Assembly (NCBI GenBank): GCA_025200525.1 | Contig: CM045770.1 | Coordinates: 86,390,084 to 86,454,083 of the forward strand | Origin: Camellia lanceoleosa | Lineage: Eukaryota; Streptophyta; Magnoliopsida; Ericales; Theaceae | Length of the DNA: 64,000 bases | Reading direction: 5' to 3' | Shown: in pieces, positions 11,223 through 22,687 of the stretch | Layout: each line of letters begins with the position of its first letter | Position numbering within the stretch: position 1 is the first letter of the stretch | Program-made: the position numbers and the translations under genes | Notes under the pieces: generated by a model | What the model was told of the DNA's origin: nothing | Seen by the model: the letters and a program-made list of their open reading frames with translations, nothing else | Databases searched by the model: none

Positions 11223-11769
11223 TGTGTGTGCTATTTTCTGACCACACTGCCAAATAGGTACTCAGCTGAAAAACACCGGCAGAATAGATCACGCCCGAAT
11301 AACCTGTCACAGAAAGAAAAGACTCCAGCGATGGTTCGTCTACCTAGGGGCACTCCAACGATCAAGTCAGTACTCAATTATCTCTCAAAAATAATAATTA
11401 GTGCTTAACTCACTAGCCAGAATACAAAAAGCGTACCTTAGACCTACGAGGGTGCCTTTATTTTATAGCCAACACTGACCTGATCCCTGTAGAAGCCTAG
11501 CTTCAATGAACTCTGATTCAATGCTTATCCTGGACTCTTTAATAGATAAAAATAAACTCCCTAAGAGCTCTATTCTTATCCAGACTGAGGTCCTCCCCTA
11601 TGTTAGGACTCTTGTTCCCTATCCGTTCATCTCGGATTTCGGTATCTTCGCAGGTAATCTCGGCCTAGCCGAGATCACCTCGGCGTTATGACCAGGATAC
11701 GTGGCACCTCGGTTGACACTTTGGTGCCACCTTGGCCACGTGTCGTTATTCAAAAAATATGTCCCCACA
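11223..11769 (-). repeat. Tat-1 5' LTR
   Basis: 547 bp, direct copy of 266-812. On the minus strand it starts TGTGGGGACATATTT and ends CACACACA. A TATA-like box (CTATAAAATA on the minus strand, near 11457-11467) would drive gag-pol transcription; the other LTR has lost it. Confidence 0.92.
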
Positions 11770-11940
11770 AAGAAATATATATTGTTAGTTCGTTAATCGA
11801 GTTAGATACAAACTAAGATTAATAATATTTATAAAAAATACAATTCTTGGAGCATTGATATCAAATCAAATATAAACGCACACAAAAAAAATGCATAGAC
11901 AATAACAAGTTAGAACGGATTAATGTTTTTGGTCAAACAA

Positions 11941-12092
11941 TAAATAAATGTGAATTCATTTTACATTTCGTATTTGGGACCAATCAACCTTTTTATAGAG
12001 TGGTGAAACAATAAATAAATGTAAATTCATTTTATATTTCGTATTTGGGACCAATCAACCTTTTTATAGAGTGGTGAAACAATAAATAAATG
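11941..12092. repeat. 71-bp tandem repeat, about 2.2 copies
   Basis: TAAATAAATG starts units at 11941, 12012 and 12083. The units share a TTTGGGACCAATCAACC block and a TATAGAGTGGTGAAAC block. Copies one and two differ at only two or three positions, so the duplication is recent compared with its surroundings. Confidence 0.9.
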
Positions 12093-12558
12093 TAAATAGA
12101 GTGTTGCTTTGGCAAGAAAACTTGGGATATTCAATCCAATTTATTTATAATAAAACTTTGAAGACTTCCCACTGTAGTGTTGTGTAGTATGGTCCAACAT
12201 GGTCTATTGATGGTCTACTGGGTGGGGAACTTGGAAGGATGAAGTATGAAGTATGAACATCCATAATATATTTATGAGAAATACTATTCATACATAAAAT
12301 TCTTACTAAAAACTTTACAAAAAATATATGATAATATTATTATTGTAAATAAATATATTTTAATAATATTTTGTTTTGAGGTGAATAATTCGTAATGAGT
12401 CATATCATTATGTATAAAAATTATGTATAAATTTTTGTGTATATATAGCATTATTCTATATTTACTTTAAAAAAATAAATAAATAAAGAACTAACTTTAA
12501 AGCATATTCAATTGGGGCATTGATGAGCAAGTGGTTCTCGGTTGGAGTTTTTTAGAAT

Positions 12559-12724
12559 AATGTTATATGCATTCATTAATATATTAATTAATATATCAAT
12601 TAATGATATAATATAATTTAAGAGATTTTTGGTATTTATAATTTGTATGATGAATGAAGTCAATAATAATGACATAACTAATGTTATTACATTAATTAAT
12701 ACACTAATTAATACATGTAACACT
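12559..12724. mobile_element. MITE-like palindromic element
   Basis: The first and last 35 or so bases are inverted repeats (left arm starts AATGTTATATGCATTC, right arm read backwards starts AGTGTTACATGTATT), enclosing 95 bp of AT-rich DNA. It has the size and structure of a MITE, but I find no clear target duplication, so the superfamily is unassigned. Confidence 0.55.
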
Positions 12725-12926
12725 ACCAATTTTTATGAACGCTAGACAAACGAATTGAAGGTTGGCTGGCTCACTCTTATTGGCGTTGGTTCAACCGTGA
12801 GTTTCATGAAAGAAATTGGTTTTCAAATCTGAACGGATTCAACCACAAAGGGTGGTAGCCATTTTCACGGGATTTGGTGAGCAAGTGGTTCGGGGTTTGA
12901 GTCTTCGCGACGATTATGGGATTATT

Positions 12927-12982
12927 TATTTTTGTTTTCGGCTTCTACTCTTTATTTTTGTTTTCGGCTTCTACTCTCTAGG
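12927..12982. repeat. 26-bp direct duplication
   Basis: TTATTTTTGTTTTCGGCTTC plus the next six bases is repeated immediately with no change. Confidence 0.85.
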
Positions 12983-13239
12983 ATCCTATTGAAGTGGGAT
13001 TAAACTATAACTAGTTTTTTTTTTCTTTTTTCTTTTTTTTAATGAGCACATGTAGATTTTCGGGTAAATTATTAATTAGTTCTAATAATTAAATTTAATT
13101 CTCATTAAATTTTATTAAAAATAAGTTCTAATAAAATCATTATTAAAAATAATTTTTTATAACTATTCTTTGCATGTCGCTAAAAATTATCAATTAATGA
13201 TTTTTTTTATCATGGTTTTTATAAATTGTTTCTACAACT

Positions 13240-13440
13240 TACAATTAGTGACATCTAAAACTTACGATTAGTGACGTTTTTCTGTGACAAATTTTTCAAA
13301 GTATCGCTGAAAGTTAAAAATTAATGACTTTTTTGTGACAATTTTTTTAAACTATCACTAAAACTTATAATTAGTGACATTTTTTGTGATAATTTTCAAA
13401 CTGTCACTGCAAATTAACAATCAGTGACTTTTTTTAATAG
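13240..13440. repeat. About 51-bp degenerate tandem repeat
   Basis: Units with the motif TTAGTGAC, then TTTTTTGTGACAA, then TATCACTAAAACTTA recur at 13268, 13321, 13371 and 13421 (spacing 50-53 bp). The plus and minus forms of GTGAC give the array a foldback character. Confidence 0.75.
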
Positions 13441-13861
13441 TATTTGATAGAAAACGCCATTACTTATCATAGGATCTATTGGACAATAAGTTCACCTATT
13501 AAGACCTAGACATGTACTCCTACTTTTTTAAGCTCATCTAAACCCCTTCTGTTTAGTTCTCTAGGTAGGGTCTCCTGGCATAATTGAAGGAGATTTCGAC
13601 GATTAGTCACTCTTTCTTTTTAATAGCAAAAATTGAGGGATCAAAACTTCTACACATACTTGATAACGTTAATGTTCTAAAAAAAAATTGCCAAAACTAT
13701 AAATGTATTCTTTTTCTTAACAAGAAAATGGAAACATGTTAAGAAAATTTGAAATAACAATTGCAAAACAAGTTTTTATTCCCTTCTCTCATTTTCTGTC
13801 CAATCACTTCCTCTCATTTGACAACTCACCAAGCTTATATTTTTATTTTTATATTTATATT

Positions 13862-14483
13862 TGATGGGTACTGCCCAAGAGGGCCCAACCTATAGCACAA
13901 GGTCCAACTCGTGACCCAGATATACTCATCCACCCCTGTCCTAAGCCTTTTAAGCAGTCGCATAGTTAAATCCCATTAGCTTTGAGAAGCTACTGCTGGG
14001 CCAGGACCAATAGCATTCAGACACCTGTCAGGCAAGGAATTAACCACATAAGTAGACAAAGATCCTGCAAAGTTATTGCACCTACACATCAGCCATTAAA
14101 TGAGGCCATCACAACATTAAATGCAGTAAGACCCTTCACGCCGAAGTATGCAAAATCACCATGAACGATGGCAACTAGGCTATAAACTTTCAGCCAACAA
14201 GACAGCTTGGAATGGATAAGGAAATGATGGGCAAGGGATATAGAGAAGCTTTCGAGGTACGTTTGGGGGGATATATGGTATTCTTCCTCTTCTTTTTTTA
14301 TGCTCTCTAACCAACCACTATCTATCACTATTTCTCTACCCTAACCTAACTTGATCGTTGAAGTGTCCACGGAGGACTACTCCCTTACAGACCTTTTTGC
14401 AAGCACGCGTCGAGGATTCGACAACCAGCAAACCCGTTGAAGGCGCAAACCAGTCCAACCTATCCACCATTGACTATATTGCA
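13862..14483 (+). repeat. Tat-2 5' LTR
   Basis: The span begins TGATGGGTACTGCCC and ends TATATTGCA directly before the primer binding site, giving 622 bp. The right boundary is fixed by the PBS; the left boundary is inferred from the TG dinucleotide because there is no second LTR to compare. GGATATATGG near 14270 could be the TATA box. Confidence 0.65.
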
Positions 14484-14491
14484 TTATAAGT

Positions 14492-14510
14492 TGGCGACGT
14501 CTGTGGGAAC
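14492..14510 (+). other. Tat-2 primer binding site (mutated)
   Basis: TGGCGACGTCTGTGGGAAC is the same PBS seen in Tat-1 and Tat-3 with one change (C to A at the sixth base), which weakens pairing with tRNA-Asp. Confidence 0.8.
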
Positions 14511-14545
14511 TATCTTTAGCAGACAATTGTGTTCATTGTCACCGG

Positions 14546-15996
14546 ATGAAGCTCCGCTATCACCCATCTTCTACGTCAGGGTGGGTAGTTATGATGAGAT
14601 CTATAGCTTCACAATACAATGCTGGTAACCTTGAAGTTGAGTCCTCCAACCTAAATAACCTACCTCCGTATTTCGCAGAACTCACTAACAGCATCAACCG
14701 GTTGACCGAACAAAACCAAGCCCTAATCAACGCTTTGCTCCAGCGTGACTTACATATCCTTCCTCTGCCACCGCAAGTAGTCCCCCCAAACCTAGAACAA
14801 ACCCACCATCATCACCAATTCCTACCACATGTGTCCCAAAGACTTTTTCCGCCTTTCGTCCCGCAACCTCAAGCGTCGAATCTTGATGATCTGCGTGCCC
14901 CTCCTTCAGGCTTGCAGCTCCGCCAAGAGGGATCACCGATTTTTCATAATCACCCTCCATAGCACCACGTTGCCTTCTATGAAGAAGTGGCTAGCAATGT
15001 TCAACCCCCGATTCATGCTAAAGGGGACGATGCCCCTGTTTGGGACGAAGAACTACAGGCCATGAAGGTTTAGCTACAAGAGGTCATGCAGAATGTGAAG
15101 CACAAACCTTCTTCCACCATTCAACTCTCTTTTTACCACTTCTATCAGAAATAAAGCTCTACCCTCTAAGTTCAAAATGCCATCGATTGACACCTTCGAT
15201 AGTACCACCGATCCGATCGACCAAGTGGAAGCATATCAGACACTCATAATCCTCCATGCCTTTCCAAATGAAACCATGTGTCGCGTCTTCCCCATCACGT
15301 TGAAGGGGTCGGCGCGACTCTTGTTCAACCAGCTTCTCCCAGATTCTATTACTTCCTTTCACGAGCTCAATGAATATTTCTTGAGCCATTTCATCAATGC
15401 TCAGCGGCAGCTACATCTGGCGACTCAACTGCTAAATATCCGGCAGACAGAAGGGCAATCGTTGCGCAGCTTTGTCACCCATTTCAATACAGAGGCTTTA
15501 CAAGTAGAGGAAAACGATGACAAGGTCATTCTTACAGTCTTCATGGCAGGCTTGCACTCATCGGATTTTCTCTTTTCCCTTTCCAAAATTTTCCCTGTCC
15601 GCAATGGCCACCCTTCTCGCCAAAGCCTAGAAAAATATGAATGCTGAAGACTCTCTAGTAGCTCGCCAAGACTCCACATCTAAAACCCCACAGTCTAGGA
15701 AAAGAGAAAAGAACCTGAGCCCAAGCACTCATAATATACTCACTGACCTCCTCAATATACAGACTAACCCCCACACTTTGACCAACCAGCTCGTACCCAT
15801 CCACTTGGTTGGTTCGATTGGTACACACCTCTCAACTCCCCTATGGAGCAAGTCTTGCACAATTCAACATGACTATAACCTCAAATGGCCCCAACCATCA
15901 AAATCCTCATTCACCCGGCGGGACCAATCCAAGTGTTGTCGTTTCCATCGTGACCACGACCATACCACTGAAGAATGTGTCAACCTTAAAGACTAG
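14546..15996 (+). pseudogene. Tat-2 gag, broken
   Basis: 14546-14962 is an open, Pro/His-rich N-terminal stretch with a short helix (TNSINRLTEQNQALINALL). The capsid domain follows at 15177-15647 (DPIDQVEAYQTLIILH, then LNIRQTEGQSLRSFVTHFN). A zinc knuckle CCRFHRDHDHTTEEC sits near 15940-15980. The three parts lie in different frames. The ATG at 14546 is the first in the open stretch, 36 bases past the PBS, but an older start may be lost. Confidence 0.78.
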
Positions 15997-16299
15997 GTTG
16001 AGGATTTGATCCACCAAGGGTGTCTCAACCGATTCACAACAACCCGTCCCCACCAAAGGCCTAGGACCGGCCTTCCAAGACACAATGACCGACACACTTC
16101 TCCTAGGCAGCCTGAACAACCTAGGCGAAATGATAACCGGGCTCAACAATAACCCCAAGCAAAAGGTGGTCCGGCCCCCCTATTAGGCGAGATCAGGGTT
16201 ATTGCCGAAGGGCTCGTGTGTGGCAGACCATCTCGGTCAGCTCCAAGAGCTGAACTCAGAAAAATTAGACAAGGCTCCAATAAGGAAGTGACGACGGTG

Positions 16300-16772
16300 G
16301 ATCGACCCTACAAATAACTCAAGTAATGGTCTAAGCCAATCACCTTTACAGAGGCGGATTACACAGGCGTTTGCTACCCTCACGACGAACCCCTAGTCAT
16401 TTATGCTCTCTTATCAAACTACAAAATCAGGCGAGTACTTGTCGATATGGTAGTTCTTCAAACATCATCTTCCTCAACGCTTTCTGACAACTCAAGGTCG
16501 GAAAAGAAAAGTTGTCACCCTTGCAACCCCCTTTAGTCGGCTTCACCGGGGATCGAGTGACGTCCATAGGCTCCATCAACCTTCCAATCACCATCGAAGA
16601 GTATCCACGGCAGTCTACAAAACTCCTTACCTTCCTCATCATTGACTGTCCTTCCGCTTACAATATCATACTTGGGCACACAGCTTTCAATGCCCTCCAA
16701 GCTGTAACATCCATGTACTATTTGGCCATGAAGTTTCCAACTGACCAGGGGGTTAGCACGGTGAGGAGTTAA
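16300..16772 (+). pseudogene. Tat-2 aspartic protease, frameshifted at the active site
   Basis: The sequence after LVD near 16440 loses the DxGSS frame by a one-base deletion, so the active-site loop is destroyed. The second signature (CPSAYNIILGHTAFNALQAV) is open at 16640-16700. The order gag, protease, RT is kept. Confidence 0.75.
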
Positions 16773-16820
16773 TAGACGATGGCCAAAGAATACTATGTAG
16801 CCTCGTTAAAGAAGGTCTAG

Positions 16821-17720
16821 ATGAGGGAGACTATGATCATCGAAGGCCTTTATGTCAGAGACAAGGAGGAGCTAATCAGAGGAGAACCAGTGGAGGAATT
16901 GGTTGAAACACCAATTGATTCCATCGACCCAACAAAGACGGCTAAGATCGGTAGCCAGTTGTCCTCTCAGGCTAAGGCCGACCTTACAGCTCTCTTAGCC
17001 GAGCATAATGATGTCTTTGCTTGGACTCATTCGAACATGCCAGGTATTGACCCTTCTTTTATTACTCATCACCTCAGCATTGAGCCCCAGTTCTGGCCGT
17101 TTCGATAAAAACAGGGCATTTTTCATCCAGAGCACAATACTCTCATCGTCGCAGAGGTTGACAAGCTATTAGTGGCCCAATTCATAAAAAACATGGACTA
17201 TCCTAAGTGGTTATCTAACGTGGTATTGGTTCGCAAAAGTAACGGCAAATGGAGGCTTTGCGTCGACTACTCTAACCTAAATCGAGCTTACCCCAAAGAT
17301 AGTTATCCCCTACCCAGGATTGATCTATTGGTCGATGCAATAGCAGGTCATCGTATGCTTAGTTTCATGGATGCATTTTCAGGCTACAACCAAATCTTAA
17401 TGCATGCAGCTGATCAGGAGCACATATCTTTCATTACTGACAGGGGGACTTATCATTATTATGTGATGCCATTTGGTCAGAAAAATGTGGGAGCAAATTA
17501 CTAATGCCTTGTTAACACCATTTCAAAAAATAGATTGGTAGGAACATGGAGGTCTACATCAACGACATGTTTGTCAAAAGCAAATTCTCCTCTGATCATT
17601 TAACCAACGTACGGGAGACCTTCTAAACCCTGCGCAAATACAACATGAAGCTAAACCCAAAAATACTCAGGCAGACTTTTGGCTGCAACACCGAGTCTGA
17701 GGAGGCATTCCAACAACTAA
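16821..17720 (+). pseudogene. Tat-2 reverse transcriptase, broken; YIND at active site
   Basis: 16821-17108 is the linker (LSSQAKADLTALLAEHNDVFAWT). The RT core 17172-17504 shows WRLCVDYSNLNRAYPKDSYP, LSFMDAFSGYNQILMH and YYVMPFGQKN. The catalytic box near 17548 reads YIND, so the first Asp of YIDD is replaced by Asn. Stops follow at 17502 and downstream. It cannot be active. Confidence 0.85.
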
Positions 17721-18125
17721 AATAGTGCATGGCCAACCCCCCTCTCATCTCTCAAGCAATTCCAAGGGAGACCCTTTTTCTCTACTTAGTCGTTTCCAAC
17801 ACCACAGCCAGTGCAGCCTTAATCAAGAAAGAAGACTCAGTCTAGAGCCCAATTTACTACATCAGTCGCGCACTTTGAGGGGCAGAATGCAACTATTCTT
17901 TATTAGAGAAGATAGATCTAGCTCTGGTCATCGCCTCTACACGCCTCCGACCTTACTTTCAAGCCCACTTTGTAGCCGTTCTCACTGACTAGCATATCAA
18001 GAAGGTCATGCAACAACCATAATCCTCTAGCAGACTTATGCAGTGGTCTGTTGAGCTCAGCCAGTATGACATCTCTCACTGACCCCGCATAGCTATAAAA
18101 GGTCAAGCCATCACAAACTTCATAG
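17721..18125 (+). pseudogene. Tat-2 RT-linked RNase H, heavily decayed
   Basis: Position between RT and the second RNase H, and scattered matches in two frames (an LFLYLVVSNTTASAAL-type stretch near 17775, a YYISRAL-like block near 17855, a KGQAITNFIEF block near 18100), identify it. Stops are frequent. Confidence 0.65.
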
Positions 18126-18192
18126 AATTCACAAATGTCAACCCTCTTGGACCTCCCCCTTCAGTCAACACAACCCCTGAGGAAGATAACTC

Positions 18193-18583
18193 TCATTCCT
18201 GGATTCTTAACGTTGACGGCTCATCCAGAAAAGAGGTTAGTGGAATTGGGCTAATCCTCACCACCCCATAAAGGGAAGATCTCAAATGTGCCCCCCGTTT
18301 CCAATTCGTAGCCAACAATAATGAGGTAGAGTACGAAGCTCTGATGGCAGGTCTCAAGTTAGCCAAAGACATCGAGGAGGATCGCATTCAAGTATTTAGT
18401 GATTCTCAACTGGTTGTTAGGCAGTTAAACGGGGATTTTGATGCAAAAAAGGCCAAAATGAAATCTTATAGAGATGTCGCCCTACCCCTCACACGTCTTT
18501 TCAACAGCTTCCACATCACACACATCCCACAATCAGAAAATTCCCAAGCCGACAAAATGGCCCAATTAACTTCAGTAGGCTAG
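18193..18583 (+). pseudogene. Tat-2 second (archaeal-type) RNase H
   Basis: Reads [50 protein letters not shown] and [14 protein letters not shown]. All four acidic catalytic positions (D, E, D, D) are visible. One in-frame stop falls near 18271, and a stop ends the domain at 18581. This is the best-kept extra RNase H in the window. Confidence 0.85.
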
Positions 18584-18668
18584 TCAGGCCATGATCGCAA
18601 GGTCAAAATAGACTACTTAGCATACCCGATAATCTCACCAGACCCACAAGGAATCCACCTCCTTCTGA

Positions 18669-19919
18669 ATGAGCACATCCCCTGGGTATAAGACATTATC
18701 TAATTCCTTAAGCAATGGGGCACTACTAGGAGATAAAATGGAGGCCGATAAAGTCCGAGCTCGGTCGACCAACTACATCATCATTGAAGGCATCTTGTAC
18801 AAGCGAGGGTTCTCTTGGCTATACCTAAGGTGTTTAAATACTACCCAGGCCACTAATGTTATGAGGGAAATACGTGAAGAGGTTTGTGGCAACCATTCTG
18901 GGGGACAGTCTTTAGCTCATAAAATCCTTCGCACGGGTTACTTTTGGCCCATGCTCAACCAAGACGCCATTGAATTTGTACTTAAATGTAACAAATGCCA
19001 ATGCTTCGCCAATATCCCTCACACCCCTCCAATAGAGCTGATCACGCTCTGCAATCCTTATCCCTTCGCCAAGTGGGGAATCAATCTCGTAGGCCCCTTG
19101 CCAACCGAGAGAGGCCAAGTAAAGTTTGTCGTGGTTACCATCGATTACTTCACTAAGTGAATAGAAGTAGAGCCCCTCGCCAAAATTACCGAGCGGAATA
19201 CCATCAGGTTCATTTGGCAGTCTATTATGTGCTGCTTCGGGATCCCTCAAGCCATTGCCTCCGACAATGGCAAACAGTTCGACAATGCTAAATTTAGATA
19301 ATTCTGCAAAGAGCTCAACATTTAGACCTGTTTTTCTTCCCCTAGCCATCCCAAAGCTAATGGCCAGGTGGAAGTCACCAACCACTCTTTGTTAAAAATT
19401 GTTAAGACCAAGCTCGCGGCCGCCAAAGGACTTTGGGCAAAGGAGTTGCCAAACGTACTCTGGGTCTATCGGATGACAGCCAGAACTCTCACTAGGGAGA
19501 CCCCTTCTCATTTAACATATTGCGCCGAGGCAGTCATCCCCATGGAAGTTCGCCTACCAACCCCCGGGATCATCCATCTCAATCTATAACTAAACGAAGA
19601 ACTTCAGAAGGTCGACTTGGACCTCATTCATGAATTGTGAGAAACAATTGCCATCCGACTGGCTTCATACCAGCAGAAAGTAAGGCAACACTATAATCGC
19701 AGAGTCTAACCTAGGGAATTTGTAGTGGCAGACCTAGTCCTATGAGAAGCCACTCTTACCACCGAAAAACCGACTGAAGGGAAGCTAGTAGCTAAGTGGG
19801 AAGGGCCTTACATTGTCAAATCTAGGCCGCGTCTAGCCACTTATCGTTTACAAGATATGGAAGGCAGAGACCTCGCTTACCTATGGAATGATGAGCACTT
19901 GAAATAGTATTTTCAATAA
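18669..19919 (+). pseudogene. Tat-2 integrase, broken
   Basis: 18669-19160 holds the H2C2 zinc-binding domain (HSGGQSLAHKILRTGYFWP, then CNKCQCFANI) and the first catalytic Asp in TIDYFTK. The second Asp (ASDNGKQFDN) and the Glu (SHPKANGQVEVTN) follow in the same frame but are separated by stops at about 19158, 19300 and 19324. The C-terminal part has EGPY near 19800 and ends at a TAA at 19917. Confidence 0.85.
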
Positions 19920-20094
19920 AACGGAGTCTTTCCCTATTGTTTTGTTCATTTTACGGTTTGGTCCACTTGTTCATTTTTGCATTTCAATACAATGTATACG
20001 CTTATAGTGGCACGACTGCACATCAATGACAAATATGTTCCCTCTCCGTTATTTGTGTTGTACAATTTGTGTAGCGATACGCTACATTGAACTT

Positions 20095-20432
20095 AAAAAC
20101 GCTCGGCTAGCTCAACCAGCTCAGCCAGACTGAACCGTCCAAGCCTTAGCTAGACTAAGTATGAAAAGCTCAGCTAGATTGAGTCAAGCAAGCCTCAACC
20201 AAGCTGAGCATCACAGGCCTCAGCCAAACTGAGTCAAGCAGGCCTCAGCCAGGCTAAACATCACAGGCCTTAGCCAAACTGAGTATCACAAGCCTCAACC
20301 AGACTGAGCATGAAGAGCACAGCCAAATCGAGCAAAAAGAGCTCAGCCAAATCGAGCCCTCCAAGCCTCAGCCAGACTGAGCCAAAAGAACTCAGCCAGA
20401 TTGAGTAAAACAAGCCTCAACTAGACAGAGCC
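20095..20432. repeat. 24/25-bp tandem array, about 13 units (left part)
   Basis: Units of the form GCCTCAGCCAGACTGAGCAT plus about five bases repeat with 24-25 bp spacing and 10-25% divergence. The array lies in the spacer between the end of pol and the antisense gene and is continued at 22232 after an insertion. Confidence 0.9.
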
Positions 20433-22231
20433 TGTCACGACCCAAACCCGGCCCTATGGGTTTAGCACCGTAACTGGCCAGTAATCCGAGATTACCAAAG
20501 GCCTGAGCAAAAAGCAGATCAAAGCAGTCTGAGGGCCTGGCGGAAGCCAATATAGAAAATAACTAGTGTCCATTGAGCTGTGAAAATCTATATGTCAAAA
20601 ACATTTTTATGCATTCATACGGTTCAAAACAGTACAATCCATATACAGTCTATACAATCATTTACGGTCAGTCGGTACAGGGATCAAGTCCCTCGACAAC
20701 AGTACGGTAAACAGTCTATACAAGAGTACAATACAGTAAGGAGACCGATGGGGGACACAAAAACACCCCAAGCCATAGCATGGCAACTCGAAACCTCGCA
20801 GTGAGGCACATAGGCTGGCTTGACAAAACTGGGGACCGACCCACGCTCCTAGCTCCGGTCTGGTTGCTGAGAACCTACATATATATATAAACAGTGAGCT
20901 AAAGCCTAGTGAATAACATACAGTGTAAAGAGGTTATGAATGAATGTCCCTTACAGTAATGAAATCAATTCATTATCTGAGATTTCAATCTTTCGATATT
21001 TCACCAATCAGTATTTCAATCAATCAGTCATATGTGGTACATCCATTAGCCTATAAACAGTAGGTCCAAAAGGACCGGGCCTTACAGACCCAACAATAAT
21101 GATGGCCATCAAACAGTATGGTTCCACAAGGAAACCGACAGAGCTCTGTAACAGTCAATAACAGTGGGTGCTAAGGATGCCACAATACAGTTCGAAATAC
21201 AGGACATACATTCATTCAATAAACAATATCAGTTCAATAAACAGTTCGATTCGATATTCAAAATGAAACCATTTGAACATATCTTTACACAATCTGTTAC
21301 TCACAGAGATTGGGCTATAGCGACTAAGCGCGTCCCGAGCCAACCCTAAAGGTTAACAAATAGAACACACACTAAGTTCACAGTCGGAAGGATGATAATT
21401 AAATCCCTAAATTTCCTCGGTGTGGTTCTATGTCTAAATCCTCATTAAGATGTCTTAAACTAGGCCTAAGAATGCCTAGGATGCGATGAGGATGCAAAAA
21501 TACCGTTGGAAGGCATTTTTCAAAAGTTGCTGAAAACAGGGGCCTCGCTCGAGCGAGCCTTCCTTCGCTCGAGCGAGGTTGCAAAAACAAAGGCTTCGCT
21601 CGAGCGAACAATCCTTCGCTCGAGCGATCTGATGAAACAGTAAAAGTACTGGATGCTCAATTTAGCCAAGTTACACTTTAATTCCAAGCACTCCAAGCTA
21701 ATTCACCAATATGAGCTCAAATCTCTCTTACTTCTCATTCTCTCTCCTTTCTCACTTGTTTGGTCGGTTATGGAGCAAAGAAATGGCTGATGAAATGTTT
21801 TAATCAAGTGTATAAGGCTCAAGTGATGGAAGTAAGACAAAGTCCACTCAAAATGGCAATTCGGTAATTAACTCAAACTCTTTAATTGACTTAATTTAAT
21901 CTAATTTAATCATTCCTAATCGATTTTCAGATAAATATATCATTAAATCAGAAATATTCTACTGAGTCTAAAACATCAAACGGTTTCTAAATCGGCCGCC
22001 GATAAGGCCTTCAATTAACAGTTTAAACACATAAACTCAAACAGATAATCATTCAATCAAACAGATAGAAATGCAATTCAATAGATATACTTATTCAATT
22101 TCAGTTTCAGTTCCATTCGATGCATTGTTCAAGAGTTCATCCAGTTCACTTATCAGTCATTATCAGTTCAGTTTAGCAGTAATCAGTAGATAATTCAGTG
22201 GTTTAACGGTAATCAATCTGAGGGTTATTCT
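20433..22231 (-). mobile_element. Presumed solo LTR inserted in the 25-bp array
   Basis: Begins TGTCACGACCCAAACCCGG and is related, in reverse, to the LTR at 47080-49629. Shared landmarks are the terminal block GGGTTTGGG(T/C)(T/C)GTGACA, GCTTTAGCTCACTGT followed by TATATATATGTA, and GCCTTATCGGC. The right end is worn (GGGTTATTCT where GGGTTGTTACA is expected). Flanking pentamers GAGCC (20428-20432) and GAGCT (22232-22236) are a likely target duplication. A CTCGAGCGAG palindromic motif repeats four times near 21548-21627. Length is 1.8 kb, and no internal region or ORF is supported. The TG/CA ends with long inverted termini suggest a chromovirus-type LTR, but this is not proved. Confidence 0.7.
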
Positions 22232-22345
22232 GAGCTCAAGAGCTCGGCTAAATCGAGTCCTATAAGCCTCAACCGAAATTTCAAGAGCTTTCCAGACTGA
22301 GTCCAACAATCCTCAACCAAACTGAGTCTAACACGCCTTCCAGTT
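22232..22345. repeat. 24/25-bp tandem array, right part
   Basis: CTCGGCTAAATCGAGTCC, GCCTCAACC and CTCAACCAAACTGAGTC units resume the array interrupted at 20433, about four units. Confidence 0.85.
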
Positions 22346-22687
22346 AACGTATGATATACAACAATAATCACATGTTTATTTAGACAGTTTTCAAACTCAC
22401 AAATCTAGTTTTTATATAATTACATGATTGTTTTTACAGTCCCCAAAATTCTATCTTTGTTCTTTCTTTTAAACAAAATAACATGCACAAGGCCAGCTCA
22501 TCTTTACAAAAGGCAAAACAGAAACATCAACAGTTTATTCCTCTACCAACTAGAACAACAGTCTTTGTAATATAACACAAACTTCTTACAAACTCTAAAA
22601 TTCTTTACACAAGCAAGTTCAATGTTTACAAAAGCAAATTAAAGTAAACCAAAGCACGTAAAAACTATTGGTAGCAAAACTAGGTCT

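Larger units (their letters stand above)
266..11769 (-). mobile_element. Tat-1: Ty3/gypsy Tat-lineage LTR retrotransposon with antisense gene
   Basis: An 11.5-kb element with two 547-bp direct LTRs (266-812 and 11223-11769). Gag-pol is read on the minus strand, with a tRNA-Asp-type primer binding site next to the right LTR and a purine tract next to the left LTR. Candidate target duplication is AAGAG (261-265) against AAGAA (11770-11774), four of five matching. Order on the minus strand is gag, protease, RT, RNase H, second RNase H, integrase, tandem-repeat spacer, antisense gene. A second RNase H and an antisense gene are known marks of the Tat lineage. The LTRs differ at roughly one position in ten by eye and every gene is broken, so the copy is old and inactive. 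Confidence 0.9.
11770..13861. other. AT-rich intergenic DNA between Tat-1 and Tat-2
   Basis: No coding region is supported. It holds the short tandem repeats and MITE-like palindrome listed separately. A near-repeat of the motif GAGCAAGTGGTTC is seen at about 12526 and 12881. Confidence 0.6.

Noticed and set aside
12524..12905. GAGCAAGTGGTTC direct repeats as target duplications of a larger element
   Set aside because: The flanking similarity is loose and too long for a target site; no element ends were found.
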